A stretch of DNA of 34,963 nt from positions 1-34,963 of the forward strand of contig NZ_JAAGNI010000113.1 of NCBI RefSeq assembly GCF_010550605.1. Direction: 5' to 3'. Below, in pieces: positions 6,586 to 15,756 of the stretch. How positions within the stretch are numbered: the first letter of the stretch is position 1; every line of letters begins with the position of its first letter. This DNA is from Streptomyces sp. SID9727 (GTDB lineage: Bacteria; Actinomycetota; Actinomycetes; Streptomycetales; Streptomycetaceae). The notes under the pieces were generated by a model. The model worked only from the letters and a program-made list of their open reading frames with translations. It did no database searches and was not told the origin of the DNA. A program made the position numbers and the translations under genes.

Positions 6586-8649
6586 GTGCCCGCGCACGAA
6601 TTCGAGAGCGACACCACCACCGACCCCCTCGCCCATGAGCGCGCCCATCTCGCGGCGTCCCGCGCCGCGCTGCGCGCCATGCGGGAGGACGCCCAGAACC
6701 TCGACATCCGCGACGTCACCGCGAACTGGGTGAACGCGGCCGTGCTCCAGGCGCAGATCGACGAGCGGATCAAGTCGCTCGCGGACCTGGCGCACACCCC
6801 GCTGTTCTTCGGGCGCCTGGACTACCTGCACGTCGTCGGGGCGGAGGAGGCCGAGGGCGCGGAGGGCGAGCAGTTCTACATCGGGCGCCGCCACGTGCAC
6901 GACGCCGTGGGCGACCCGATGGTGATCGACTGGCGCGCCCCGGTCTCCCAGCCGTTCTACCGGGCCTCCCGCAAGGACCCGCTGGACGTCGGCCGCAGGC
7001 GCCGCTTCGGTTACACGGGCGGCGACCTCACCGCGTACGAGGACGAGCACCTCACCGACCCGGCCGAGGCGGAGCAGACGAGCAAGCTGCTCCAGGCGGA
7101 GATCGAGCGCCCCCGCGTCGGCCCCATGCGGGACATCGTGGCGACGATCCAGCCGGAGCAGGACGAGATCGTCCGCAGCGGGCTGGGCGGCACGGTCTGC
7201 GTGCAGGGCGGCCCCGGCACCGGGAAGACCGCCGTCGGCCTGCACCGGGTCGCGTACCTGCTGTACGCGCACCGCGAGCGCCTGGCCCGCACCGGCACCC
7301 TGGTCGTCGGCCCGAACCGCTCGTTCCTGCACTACATCGAGCAGGTGCTCCCGGCCCTCGGCGAGCTGGAGGTCAAGCAGGCGACCGTCGAGGACCTGGT
7401 GACCGCGCAGATCGAGGTCAGGGGCGCGGACGAGGCCCCGGCCGCCGTCGTGAAGGGCGACGCCCGCATGGCGGAGGTGCTGCGGCGCGCGCTGCGCTCG
7501 CACGTCACGCCGCCGGCCGAGCCGGTCATGGTGGTGCGCGGCTCGCGGCGCTGGCGCGTTCCGGCGTACGAGATCGAGGAGATGGTCCAGGAGCTGCTGG
7601 CCCGGGACATGCGCTACGGCGCCGCGCACGAGGCGCTGCCGCAGCGCATCGCGCACGCGGTCCTGGTGCGGATGGAGCAGGCGGGCGAGGCGCCCGACGA
7701 CCGGGTGCAGAACGCGGTGGCCCGGAACACGGCGGTGAAGGCGGCGGTCAAGGCGATCTGGCCTGCGGTCGACCCGGCGAAACTGGTCCTGCGGCTGCTG
7801 TCCGACGCGGAGTTCCTGGCGGAGCACGCGGAGGGGCTGCTCACCGAGGACGAGCAGAAGGCGATCCTCTGGACCAAACCGGCCCGCAGCGTGAAGACCG
7901 CCAAGTGGTCGGCGGCGGACGCGGTGCTGATCGACGAGGCGGCCGACCTGGTGTCGCGTACGCACTCGCTCGGCCATGTCGTGATCGACGAGGCGCAGGA
8001 CCTCTCCCCCATGCAGTACCGCGCGGTCGGCCGCCGCTGCTCGACCGGTTCGGCGACCGTCCTCGGCGACCTGGCGCAGGGCACGACGCCGTGGTCGACG
8101 CAGAGCTGGGAGCAGGCGCTGAGCCACCTGGGCAAGGCGGACGCGGTGGTGGAGGAGCTGACGGCCGGCTTCCGCGTGCCGCGCGACGTGATCGCGTACG
8201 CCTCCCGGCTGCTCCCGGTGATCTCGCCGGGGCTGGCGCCGGTGGAGTCGGTGCGTGAGTCGCCGGGTTCCCTGTCCGTGCGCGAGGTGGCGGACCTGGA
8301 CGCGGCGGTCGTCGCGGCCTGCGAGGAGTCCCTGACGCACGAGGGGTCGATCGGCCTGATCGCCGCCGACGCCCGCGTCCCCGCCCTGGCCGACGCGCTG
8401 ACGGCGGCCGGTCACACGTACCTCTCGCCCGGCCGGGAGACGACCGCCGAGACCCGGCTGACCCTGGTCCCGGCGTCGCTGGCGAAGGGCCTGGAGTACG
8501 ACTACGTGGTGCTGGACGAACCGGCCGCCGTGGTCGACGGCGAACCGGACGAACGCACGGGCCTGCGCCGCCTGTACGTGGCGCTGACCCGTGCGGTCTC
8601 CGGCCTGACGGTGCTTCACTCGGCGCCGCTGCCGGAGGAGCTGGCGTAG
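6586..8649 (+). CDS. HelD-family RNA polymerase-recycling ATPase (UvrD-like)
   Basis: 687 aa. GTG at 6586 is preceded by a perfect GGAGG at 6574-6578. The N-terminal helical arm (ERAHLAASRAALRAMREDAQNL, residues 17-40) and FYIGRRHVHDAVGDPMVIDWRAPVSQPFY are typical of HelD rather than DNA-repair UvrD. ATPase motifs: GGPGTGKT at 208-215, Walker B VVIDEAQD at 466-472, LGDLAQGT, LTAGFRVP, LAKGLEYDYVVLDEP, and the arginine-finger region ALTRA at 666-670. HelD proteins push into the RNA polymerase main and secondary channels and free it from DNA. The actinobacterial member HelR displaces rifamycins. Whether this is HelR or a sister copy cannot be told from the sequence alone. Confidence 0.9.
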   Translation: MPAHEFESDTTTDPLAHERAHLAASRAALRAMREDAQNLDIRDVTANWVNAAVLQAQIDERIKSLADLAHTPLFFGRLDYLHVVGAEEAEGAEGEQFYIGRRHVHDAVGDPMVIDWRAPVSQPFYRASRKDPLDVGRRRRFGYTGGDLTAYEDEHLTDPAEAEQTSKLLQAEIERPRVGPMRDIVATIQPEQDEIVRSGLGGTVCVQGGPGTGKTAVGLHRVAYLLYAHRERLARTGTLVVGPNRSFLHYIEQVLPALGELEVKQATVEDLVTAQIEVRGADEAPAAVVKGDARMAEVLRRALRSHVTPPAEPVMVVRGSRRWRVPAYEIEEMVQELLARDMRYGAAHEALPQRIAHAVLVRMEQAGEAPDDRVQNAVARNTAVKAAVKAIWPAVDPAKLVLRLLSDAEFLAEHAEGLLTEDEQKAILWTKPARSVKTAKWSAADAVLIDEAADLVSRTHSLGHVVIDEAQDLSPMQYRAVGRRCSTGSATVLGDLAQGTTPWSTQSWEQALSHLGKADAVVEELTAGFRVPRDVIAYASRLLPVISPGLAPVESVRESPGSLSVREVADLDAAVVAACEESLTHEGSIGLIAADARVPALADALTAAGHTYLSPGRETTAETRLTLVPASLAKGLEYDYVVLDEPAAVVDGEPDERTGLRRLYVALTRAVSGLTVLHSAPLPEELA

Positions 8650-8661
8650 CCGGGAAGTGAA

Positions 8662-8697
8662 CGGGGGCGGGGGGACCGTTGTCCACCCCCGCCCCCG
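8662..8697. terminator. Bidirectional hairpin terminator
   Basis: 12-bp stem CGGGGGCGGGGG (8662-8673) pairs with CCCCCGCCCCCG (8686-8697), 12-nt loop. It serves the convergent HelD-type and GH9 cellulase genes. Confidence 0.8.
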
Positions 8698-8703
8698 CCC
8701 GGT

Positions 8704-11340
8704 CTATCCGGCGGTGCAGGCCCGCCCGTTCAGCTTCACCGTGCCCGGGTCGGCCGCCGGACCCGTGCGGCTGCTGTTGAACCCGAAGTCCACCGAGGCC
8801 CCGGGCGCGATCGTCCGGTTCCAGGACAGCGGGGTCGCCGTCACGGTCCTGTCGTACTGGCCGATCTCGGCGCTCCAGGTGTGGCTGAGCTTCTGGTCAC
8901 CGGGCAGCAGCCAGGTCAGCGACCACGGGGTGACGGGCTCGGTGCCGGTGTTCTTCACCGTGACCGTGGTGGTCGAGCCGGTGCTCCACGGGTGCGAGGA
9001 GTACCTCACCTCGCAGGAGCGCTCCGGGCCCGTGGCGTCGCCCGCGTCGTCCAGGTAGGAGGCGATGTAGGCGAGCGGGGCGTTCCAGTTGATGGCGACC
9101 TCGTTGGTGGCGTACGAGCCGTTGTCGTCCAGGTAGCACATCGCCGCCGCGCACCCCTTGAGCTTCGAGGCGGCCTCCGGGTCGCCCGAGGTCGGTGCGG
9201 TCAGGTTGGGGCCGCCCGCGAGGGACCCGGCCGGCGGGTGCGGCAGGGACGGGTCGGACTCGTGGGCCCAGAACCGGTGGTGCTGGTTCTGCGAGTACCG
9301 CTCGCCGTAGCCGGTGACGTACGACTGGTTGAGCGGGTTGCGCCCGAACAGGTAGTCCGCGCCGCGCAGCACGGCGTCGCGGTAACCGGTCTTACCGGTG
9401 AGGTCGGCGGCCGTCGCCAGCACGATCATGTTGTTCAGGACCTGGCTGTTCGATCCCCAGGCGTAGTTCTGGCCCTTGGGCGCGTACGGCACGCCGTACA
9501 GCTGGTCCTCGGTCTGCGCCTGGTAGCGGTCGGCGGCCGTCGTCACGACGTTCCGTACGCCGGCGAGCTGCGCGGCCGTCAGGTCGTTGGGGACCGTGGC
9601 CAGGGTCAGCACGCCGAGTCCGGCGGTGCCGCCCCACCAGATGCCGCCGTCGGCGGGGAAGGCCGCGTCCACGTCACCGTGCAGCGGCGAGTCCAGCAGC
9701 GCCTGCCGGTACGCGTCCTTGCCGGTCGTGGTGAACAGCTCGGCGGCGGCCCAGTAGAACTCGTCGCGCACGTCGTTGTCCTCGTACGTCCCGCCCCCGA
9801 CGCCGTCCGCCGGGCTGGCGAGCACGTCCGGGTGCGCCTTCGCGGCGGCCCACGCCGTCTCGGCGGCGGTACGGCACTTGGCCGCGAACTCCGCGTCGAA
9901 CGGGGCGTAGAGGCGGGCGCACTGGGCGGCCGTCGCGGCCAGGTTCAGGGTCGCGGCGGTCGTCGGCGGGTGCAGTTCGCGCTGCTCCGGGTCGAGTTCG
10001 GGGCGCATCGGGATGCCGGTCCAGTTGGCGTCGTGCACCTTGTGGTGGACCATGCCCGCCAGCGGCTCCCCGGCCGGGACCTGCATGCGCATCAGGAAGT
10101 CCAGCTCCCAGCGCGCCTCGTCCAGGATGTCCGGCACGTCGTTGCCGTGTTCGGGCACCCGCAGCGCGCCGTCGCCCAGCTCGGCGGACTCCGCGCCGTC
10201 GGCGGTCAGCGTGCGCTCGTAGGTGTCCATCAGCTCGGCGACCGCGATACCGCCGTTCACGACGTACTTGCCGTGGTCCCCGGCGTCGTACCAGCCGCCG
10301 CGCACGTCGAGCCGGTAGTCGCAGACGCCCGCCTGGCACGGCACGTCCGTGTCGCCCTTGTTCGGCGCGACTCCGAGGTGCCCGGCCGGGCGCGCGTACT
10401 CCTCGCCGGCCAGGTCCGCGTCGATCGCGATGCCGCTGCGGTTCTGGTAGAAGTACGCGAGCGAGTCGGACCGGAGGCTGTCGTACAGGTCCGCCCGGAT
10501 CGAGAAGGGCTCGCTGACCTGCCCGTCCGCCTCGATCGTGAAGCCGTCGCCGGTGGCGGTGGCGTCGCTGAAGTCGAAGGTGTGCACGTTCTGCCGCGAG
10601 GTCGGGTCCTCGCCGCCGGGCGTGGTCGTCCCGCTCGCGACGGTCGCCCCGCCGGCCGCCTTCAGCGTCCACGGGAGGGGATCGGTCGCGTCGGTGACCA
10701 GCGTGCCGGTCTTGGGCCCCTTGGGCAGGTAGCCGACCTGGTTGACGCGGACCGGCGACCCGGTGTCGGGCACGTAGACGGGCGGCTCGGCACCCCCGCG
10801 CAGCGACACGTCGTCCACACAGAAGGTCGCCGCCTCCGCGCCCCCGCCGACCTGGAAGGCCACCTGCGCCCCGTCCAGGTCCGCGGCGGCGGTGAACACG
10901 TGCGTGTAGGCGGTCGCCTCGGCGCCGATGTGATCGGTCGCGGAGAGGTCGGTGGTGTACGGCTCCGTCGCCATCTGCACGTTCGTGTGGATGGACAGCG
11001 GCACGGTCGAACTCGCCGTGTACGACAGCGTGTACGCCTCACCCGCGACGAGCGGGATGTCGTTCTGCCCGATGATCGCGTCCCACGGGTTGGCGGTCCC
11101 GCCCGGCACGTCGGCACACAGCCGCCCGTCCACGACGGCGACGGGCGCGTTGGCCGTCGACCACCAGGGCGCGGTGCCCGCGGAGAAGTCACCGTTGGTG
11201 ATCTGCTCCGGAGCGGGGTCGTCGTCGGCGGCGACGGCACCGGGTGCGGTGAGGATGCCGCCGCAGAGGGCGGCGACGGCCAGGACACCGAGCGCACGGC
11301 GTCTGCGCCGGACGGAGGAGGGCGGCGGGGAGGCTTTCAC
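8704..11340 (-). CDS. Secreted GH9 cellulase with CBM4/9-like, Ig-like and CBM2 domains
   Basis: 878 aa from GTG 11340 (GAAAGG 6 nt upstream); the frame is open further upstream but that part overlaps the operators. Parts in order: Arg-rich signal peptide, residues 1-38 (cleavage after AVAA); CBM4/9-like jelly roll about 45-185 (ITNGDFSAG, FCVDDVSLRGG); Ig-like CelD_N domain about 195-290 (VRVNQVGYLP); GH9 (alpha/alpha)6 barrel about 295-765; CBM2 about 775-878 (CEVRYSSHPW to CTAG, a Cys near each end). Catalytic features: DAGDHG with D352 and D355 (base), HHRFWAH near 685-692, NEVAINWN with E747 (acid). The complete architecture resembles secreted actinobacterial processive or endo-cellulases. 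Two CebR boxes upstream predict induction by cello-oligosaccharides. Confidence 0.95.
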   Translation of the reverse strand: MKASPPPSSVRRRRRALGVLAVAALCGGILTAPGAVAADDDPAPEQITNGDFSAGTAPWWSTANAPVAVVDGRLCADVPGGTANPWDAIIGQNDIPLVAGEAYTLSYTASSTVPLSIHTNVQMATEPYTTDLSATDHIGAEATAYTHVFTAAADLDGAQVAFQVGGGAEAATFCVDDVSLRGGAEPPVYVPDTGSPVRVNQVGYLPKGPKTGTLVTDATDPLPWTLKAAGGATVASGTTTPGGEDPTSRQNVHTFDFSDATATGDGFTIEADGQVSEPFSIRADLYDSLRSDSLAYFYQNRSGIAIDADLAGEEYARPAGHLGVAPNKGDTDVPCQAGVCDYRLDVRGGWYDAGDHGKYVVNGGIAVAELMDTYERTLTADGAESAELGDGALRVPEHGNDVPDILDEARWELDFLMRMQVPAGEPLAGMVHHKVHDANWTGIPMRPELDPEQRELHPPTTAATLNLAATAAQCARLYAPFDAEFAAKCRTAAETAWAAAKAHPDVLASPADGVGGGTYEDNDVRDEFYWAAAELFTTTGKDAYRQALLDSPLHGDVDAAFPADGGIWWGGTAGLGVLTLATVPNDLTAAQLAGVRNVVTTAADRYQAQTEDQLYGVPYAPKGQNYAWGSNSQVLNNMIVLATAADLTGKTGYRDAVLRGADYLFGRNPLNQSYVTGYGERYSQNQHHRFWAHESDPSLPHPPAGSLAGGPNLTAPTSGDPEAASKLKGCAAAMCYLDDNGSYATNEVAINWNAPLAYIASYLDDAGDATGPERSCEVRYSSHPWSTGSTTTVTVKNTGTEPVTPWSLTWLLPGDQKLSHTWSAEIGQYDRTVTATPLSWNRTIAPGASVDFGFNSSRTGPAADPGTVKLNGRACTAG

Positions 11341-11373
11341 CAGGGGCCTTTCGTCGTGGGGACGGAAGAATGA

Positions 11374-11387
11374 TGGGAGCGCTCCCA
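11374..11387. promoter_or_regulatory. CebR operator, perfect palindrome
   Basis: TGGGAGCGCTCCCA, the exact 14-bp CebR (LacI-family) box known from cellulose and cellobiose genes of Streptomyces. It lies 34 bp upstream of the GH9 start codon. Confidence 0.93.
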
Positions 11388-11418
11388 CAGCGAACGGGCA
11401 TGCCGGGGAGGCGCGCCA

Positions 11419-11432
11419 TGGGAGCGTTCCCA
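11419..11432. promoter_or_regulatory. Second CebR operator, one mismatch
   Basis: TGGGAGCGTTCCCA differs from the CebR box at one base. Its centre is 45 bp from that of the first box, so two repressor dimers could sit on the same promoter. Confidence 0.88.
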
Positions 11433-11524
11433 TCACCGCGAGGCCATTGTGGGACGTGGGACGCCGGTTGCGCCAGGGTCATGACAGGCCGGACTCGGCG
11501 GGCCGCCCCGCCCAGTCCGGCACC

Positions 11525-11560
11525 GGCGCCGTCAGCCCCTCCGGCGCCTGAGGAGCGGGG
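11525..11560. repeat. Streptomyces-type intergenic palindromic element
   Basis: GGCGCCG (11525-11531) pairs with CGGCGCC (11542-11548), and the stretch CAGCCCCTCCGGCGCCTGAG followed by GAGCGGGG resembles a short sequence I recall as common between Streptomyces genes. It sits in the 190 bp between the GH9 operators and the cutC 3' end. It could act as a terminator for cutC. Confidence 0.5.
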
Positions 11561-11626
11561 CACGGGGGCAGCACCCCCGGGACCGCGGCGCGCGACGGGG
11601 CGCGGCAGGCCCTCCGCCCCGAGGAG

Positions 11627-12316
11627 CTACGCGTCCAGCACCGCCCGCCACTCCCGCACCGCATCCGCGTCCACCGGCCCGGCCCAGCCCCCAGGCCGCG
11701 CCGCGCCCCCGATGTGGACGGCGTCGATCCCCGCGTCCAGGAGCGCCGGCAGGTGCTCCAGCCGCAAGCCGCCCCCCACGAGAATCCGCGGCTCGTACCC
11801 CGGCTCGCCCGCCCGCCCGGCCTCGGCCACCAACGTGGGTATCCCCGCGTCCACCCCGGCCGCCGCCCCGGCCGTCAGATACGTGTCAAGACCCGGCAGG
11901 TCCGCGAGCGCCTTGCGCAGCGCGTCCCGGTCGGCGGCCCGGTCGATCGCCCGGTGGAACGTCCACCGGCAGCCGTCCAGCACGGCCACGAGCCGCTCGA
12001 CCGCGACCAGGTCCGGGCTCCCGTCCGCGTCCAGGAAGCCGAGCACGAACTCGTCCGCCCCCTCGGCCCGCAGCTCGCGCGCCTTGCGTACGAGTATCTC
12101 GATGTCACCGGCCGCGAAGCCGTCGGCGACCCTGAGCATCACCCGCAGCGGAATGTCCACCGCGGCGCGGATCGCCGCGAAGGTCGCACAGGACGGGGTG
12201 AGGCCGTCCGCCGCCATGTCGGTGACCAGCTCAAGCCGGTCCGCACCACCCGCCTGGGCGGCGACCGCGTCCTCCGCGTCGAGAGCGATCACCTCCAGGA
12301 CTGCACGGTTGCTCAT
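11627..12316 (-). CDS. cutC: CutC-family copper homeostasis protein
   Basis: 229 aa, close to the usual CutC size, predicted TIM barrel. Family landmarks: LEVIALDAEDAVAAQAGGADRLEL at the N-terminus, GLTPS near 38-42, VMLRVADGF, FVLGFLDADGSPD, TFHRAIDR, and ILVGGGL near the C-terminus. The usual Cys of the ELC segment is Val here (LELVTDM) and the RPRGGDF segment is RVADGF, so it is a divergent member. Start ATG 12316 has GGAGG about 12 nt upstream. CutC was linked to copper tolerance in E. coli, but its biochemical role in bacteria is unsettled. Its position head to head with copA supports a copper link, although the operator-like site in front of it resembles a DasR site. Confidence 0.85.
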   Translation of the reverse strand: MSNRAVLEVIALDAEDAVAAQAGGADRLELVTDMAADGLTPSCATFAAIRAAVDIPLRVMLRVADGFAAGDIEILVRKARELRAEGADEFVLGFLDADGSPDLVAVERLVAVLDGCRWTFHRAIDRAADRDALRKALADLPGLDTYLTAGAAAGVDAGIPTLVAEAGRAGEPGYEPRILVGGGLRLEHLPALLDAGIDAVHIGGAARPGGWAGPVDADAVREWRAVLDA

Positions 12317-12343
12317 GGGAACCCAATCCTCCAGGAAGCAGCA

Positions 12344-12359
12344 ATAGGTCTAGTCCAAT
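12344..12359 (-). promoter_or_regulatory. DasR/GntR-like operator upstream of cutC
   Basis: ATAGGTCTAGTCCAAT matches 12 of 16 positions of the DasR-responsive element consensus (ACTGGTCTAGACCAGT type) and is a 6/8 imperfect dyad centred on CTAG. It lies 28 bp upstream of the cutC start. On the minus strand it includes TTGGAC, a possible -35. DasR itself is not encoded in this window. Confidence 0.5.
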
Positions 12360-12481
12360 GGCCAGCCTACGGGGCGGTAGGCCGAGGGCGCAGCCCCCAC
12401 CGTGAACGTGAAGATACGCGAGGCCGAACGGACGCCGGGCGACCGACCGGCGCGCCCTGCGCACCCCATAGAGGATCACCC

Positions 12482-12540
12482 TTGCCTCCAGATAGGGGGC
12501 GGGGGTATACATGACCGAAGAGAGATACCCCCAGGGGGTA
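12482..12540 (+). promoter_or_regulatory. copA promoter with CsoR-like operators
   Basis: TTGCCT (12482-12487) and TATACA (12506-12511) are separated by 18 bp and predict a start near 12518. Just downstream is the perfect palindrome TACCCCC-A-GGGGGTA (12526-12540). The spacer itself holds the G-run ATAGGGGGCGGGGGTAT (12492-12508). A G/C-tract palindrome ending in TA is the form of CsoR copper-sensor sites, so copper-relieved repression is likely. No csoR gene is in the window. Confidence 0.7.
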
Positions 12541-12562
12541 CCCAGGACGGGGTACCCAGGAC
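12535..12562 (+). repeat. Two abutting 14-bp direct repeats in the copA leader
   Basis: GGGGTACCCAGGAC occurs at 12535-12548 and again, with no gap, at 12549-12562. The first copy overlaps the right arm of the CsoR-like palindrome, so the second may give a partial extra site. Confidence 0.85.
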
Positions 12563-12577
12563 CACGAGGAGGCCCCC

Positions 12578-14845
12578 GTGCCAGCGCACACCGCGCCCAC
12601 CACGCATACCGCCGAGGCCGAGGTCGAACTGGCCATCGGGGGCATGACCTGCGCCTCCTGCGCGGCCCGTATCGAGAAGAAGCTCAACCGGATGGACGGC
12701 GTGACGGCCGGCGTCAACTACGCCACGGAGAAGGCCCACGTGACCTACGACGGCGCCGCCGTCTCCGTACAGGACCTCATCGCCACGGTCGAGAAGACCG
12801 GTTACACCGCGCACGAACCCGCGCCCCCGGCGCGTACCGCGGAGGACGAGGCCGTACCCGCCCCACGGGAGGCGGACACCCTGCGGCAGCGGCTGATCAC
12901 GGCCGTGCTCCTCGCCGTGCCGGTGATCGCGATGTCGATGGTCCCGGCGCTCCAGTTCGACAACTGGCAGTGGCTGGCCCTCACCCTCACCGCGCCCGTC
13001 GTCACGTACGCGGGCTGGCCGTTCCACCGGGCCGCGTGGACCAACGCCCGGCACGGCGCGGCGACGATGGACACGCTCATCTCCCTCGGCACCTCGGCCG
13101 CGTTCCTGTGGTCGCTGTGGGCGCTGTTCTTCGGCACCGCCGGGATGACCGGCATGACGCACCCGTTCGAGCTGACCATCGGCCGCAGCGACGGCGCGGG
13201 GAACATCTACCTGGAGGCGGCGGCCGGCGTCACCGCGTTCATCCTCGCCGGGCGCTACTTCGAGGCCCGGTCCAAGCGGAAGGCGGGCGCCGCGCTGAAG
13301 GCCCTCCTCGAACTGGGCGCCAAGGAGGTCACGGTCCTGCGCGACGGCCGCGAGGTGACCGTGGACACGGCGGACCTGCACGTCGGCGACCGCTTCCTGG
13401 TCCGGCCGGGCGAGAAGATCGCCACGGACGGGACCGTGGTCGAGGGCTCCTCGGCGGTGGACGCGTCCATGCTCACCGGCGAGTCCGTCCCGGTCGAGGT
13501 CGCCGTCGGCGACACCGTCACCGGCGCGACGCTCAACGCGGGCGGCCGTCTCGTGGTCGAGGCGACCCGCGTCGGCGCGGACACCCAGCTGGCCCGGATG
13601 GCGAAGCTGGTCGAGGACGCGCAGAACGGCAAGGCGGCGGCGCAGCGCCTCGCGGACCGGATCTCGGCGGTGTTCGTCCCCGTGGTCATCGCGCTCGCGC
13701 TCGGCACCCTGGGCTTCTGGCTGGCGGACGGCGCGGGGCTCACGGCCGCGTTCACGGCGGCGGTGGCGGTCCTGATCATCGCCTGCCCGTGCGCGCTGGG
13801 CCTCGCCACACCGACCGCGCTGATGGTCGGCACCGGGCGCGGCGCCCAGCTCGGCATCCTGATCAAGGGCCCCGAGGTCCTGGAGTCCACCCGCCGGGTC
13901 GACACGATCGTCCTCGACAAGACGGGCACGGTCACCACCGGCCGGATGACCCTCCAGACCGTCCACACCACCCCCGGAACCACCGAGACCGACGCCCTCC
14001 GCCTCGCCGGCGCCCTGGAACACGCCTCCGAACACCCCATCGCCCAGGCCGTGGCCACCGGAGCCGCCGACCGCACCGGCACACCCCTCCCCACCCCCGA
14101 CGACTTCACCAACCTCCCCGGCCTCGGCGTACAGGGCGTCGTCGACGGCCACGCGGTCCTCGTCGGCCGCGAACAGCTCCTCGCCCAGTGGGAGATCCGC
14201 CTCCCGGCGGACCTGGCCGCCCGCAAGGCCGAGGCGGAGGCCGCCGGCCGCACGGCGATCGCGGTCGCCTGGGACGGCGAGGCGCGCGCGGTGATCGAGG
14301 TGGCCGACGCGGTGAAGGACACCAGCGCGGAGGCGATCACCCGCCTGCGCCGCCTGGGCCTGACGCCCATCCTGCTGACCGGCGACAACCGGGCGGTGGC
14401 GGAGTCGGTCGCGGCCGAGGTCGGGATCGGCGAGGTCTACGCGGAGGTCATGCCGCAGGACAAGGTGGACGTCGTCAAGCGCCTCCAGGCGGAGGGCCGC
14501 TCGGTGGCCATGGTCGGCGACGGCGTGAACGACGCCGCCGCGCTGGCCCGGGCCGACCTGGGCCTGGCGATGGGCACGGGCACCGACGCGGCCATCGAGG
14601 CGGGCGACCTGACCCTGGTCCGCGGCGACCTGCGCGCGGCGGCGGACGCGATCCGCCTGGCCCGCCGGACGCTCAGCACCATCCGGACGAACCTGTTCTG
14701 GGCCTTCGCGTACAACGTCGCGGCGCTCCCGCTGGCCGCGGCGGGCCTCCTGAACCCGATGATCGCGGGCGCGGCGATGGCCTTCTCGTCGGTGTTCGTG
14801 GTCGGCAACTCGCTACGGCTCCGGAGGTTCCGGGGCGAGGGGTGA
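12578..14845 (+). CDS. copA: Copper-exporting P1B-type ATPase
   Basis: 755 aa. GTG 12578 follows GAGGAGG at 12566-12572. One N-terminal heavy-metal-binding domain with GGMTCASC (Cys 25 and Cys 28). Membrane segments lie near 107-240; actuator TGE at 300-302; intramembrane copper-selective CPC at 403-405 ([14 protein letters not shown]); phosphorylation site DKTGT with D447; SEHP with H486-P487; hinge GDGVND at 647-652; two closing membrane helices ([20 protein letters not shown] and [21 protein letters not shown]). This is the complete CopA (Cu+ export) set, with CPC indicating Cu+/Ag+. It is read divergently from cutC and is likely controlled by the CsoR-like sites in its leader. Confidence 0.95.
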   Translation: MPAHTAPTTHTAEAEVELAIGGMTCASCAARIEKKLNRMDGVTAGVNYATEKAHVTYDGAAVSVQDLIATVEKTGYTAHEPAPPARTAEDEAVPAPREADTLRQRLITAVLLAVPVIAMSMVPALQFDNWQWLALTLTAPVVTYAGWPFHRAAWTNARHGAATMDTLISLGTSAAFLWSLWALFFGTAGMTGMTHPFELTIGRSDGAGNIYLEAAAGVTAFILAGRYFEARSKRKAGAALKALLELGAKEVTVLRDGREVTVDTADLHVGDRFLVRPGEKIATDGTVVEGSSAVDASMLTGESVPVEVAVGDTVTGATLNAGGRLVVEATRVGADTQLARMAKLVEDAQNGKAAAQRLADRISAVFVPVVIALALGTLGFWLADGAGLTAAFTAAVAVLIIACPCALGLATPTALMVGTGRGAQLGILIKGPEVLESTRRVDTIVLDKTGTVTTGRMTLQTVHTTPGTTETDALRLAGALEHASEHPIAQAVATGAADRTGTPLPTPDDFTNLPGLGVQGVVDGHAVLVGREQLLAQWEIRLPADLAARKAEAEAAGRTAIAVAWDGEARAVIEVADAVKDTSAEAITRLRRLGLTPILLTGDNRAVAESVAAEVGIGEVYAEVMPQDKVDVVKRLQAEGRSVAMVGDGVNDAAALARADLGLAMGTGTDAAIEAGDLTLVRGDLRAAADAIRLARRTLSTIRTNLFWAFAYNVAALPLAAAGLLNPMIAGAAMAFSSVFVVGNSLRLRRFRGEG

Positions 14846-14868
14846 TTCCAGCCCGTCCGCCACACATC

Positions 14869-14896
14869 GCCCGCGCCGGGTCCGTCCGGGGCGGGC
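14869..14896. terminator. Hairpin terminator between copA and the GNAT gene
   Basis: GCCCGCGCCGG (14869-14879) pairs with CCGGGGCGGGC (14886-14896), one mismatch in 11, 6-nt loop. It lies between convergent genes. Confidence 0.7.
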
Positions 14897-14905
14897 GGTT
14901 CGCGT

Positions 14906-15529
14906 CTACGCGGCCCCCCGCCGCATCCGCGACTCCAGGCGCTCCCGTGCGTCCGGCCACTCCTGCGCCGTGATGGAGAAGATCGCCGAATCCCGCAGCC
15001 GTCCCTCCTCGCCGGGCGCCCACGAAGGGGACCAGTTCCGCAGCACACCCTCGAACGTGGCGCCCACCGACTCGATGGCGGCCCGCGAACGCCGGTTGCG
15101 CGCATCGGTCTTCAGGTCCACCCGGGCGACGCCCCACTCCTCGAAGGCGTGCCGGAAGAGCAGGTACTTGGACTCGGTGTTCACCCCGGTGCCCTGAGCG
15201 GACGCGGCGAGCCAGGTGAAGCCGACCTCGATGGCGGTGAGGCTGCCGTCGTCCAGCCAGCAGCGCGGTTCCCAGTACGCCGTGGCCCCGATGACCCGCC
15301 CGGATTCCCGGTCCACCTGCACGTAGGGGGCCAGCTTTCCCGCGGCGGCCCTTCCCAACTGGGCCTCGATGTACCCCTCGACCTCCCCGGGCCCGGGCAC
15401 CCAGGTGTACCCGTACGAACTCCGGTCCTCCTGCCCCGCGCGCAACAGGCCCTCCGCGTGCCGGTGTTCCAACGGTTCGAGCCGTACCCGCGAACCTTCC
15501 AGAACCGGTCCCACCAGCACGAAAGTCAT
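14906..15529 (-). CDS. GNAT-family N-acetyltransferase, RimJ/RimL type
   Basis: 207 aa, ATG 15529 with GGGTGAG 2 nt upstream. The opening [20 protein letters not shown] is typical of the RimJ/RimL branch. The beta strand and acetyl-CoA region include [47 protein letters not shown] (the Q/RxxGxG-like signature is QGTGVN), and [33 protein letters not shown], the common 'N-x-xSR-x-AIE-x-xGA' motif. Its substrate cannot be told; members acetylate protein N-termini, amino acids or small antibiotics. It stands alone, divergent from a secreted-protein gene. Confidence 0.88.
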   Translation of the reverse strand: MTFVLVGPVLEGSRVRLEPLEHRHAEGLLRAGQEDRSSYGYTWVPGPGEVEGYIEAQLGRAAAGKLAPYVQVDRESGRVIGATAYWEPRCWLDDGSLTAIEVGFTWLAASAQGTGVNTESKYLLFRHAFEEWGVARVDLKTDARNRRSRAAIESVGATFEGVLRNWSPSWAPGEEGRLRDSAIFSITAQEWPDARERLESRMRRGAA

Positions 15530-15756
15530 CGCTCACCCATCCCGGTCGGCAATAGAGGAACAGCGGGCCGGCGCCCGTCCGTAGGGTGCCAGAGCCCTCG
15601 CGCGTGTGTCGCGCGCATATGTTTCCGACCGGGTCCCTGCCGACGGCAACCGGATCACCGCTCGCGCGCGTCGTAGTCTGCGGCCGGCCTGCGGAGGACC
15701 GCACCACCGCTCCCGGACCGGCACGTCAGTCCGTACGACGAGCAAGAAGAGGATCT

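Noticed and set aside
8881..11373. Plus-strand open frame of 830 codons opposite the GH9 gene
   Set aside because: It is the antisense shadow of a clear secreted cellulase; product is Arg/Val/Gly-rich without motifs.
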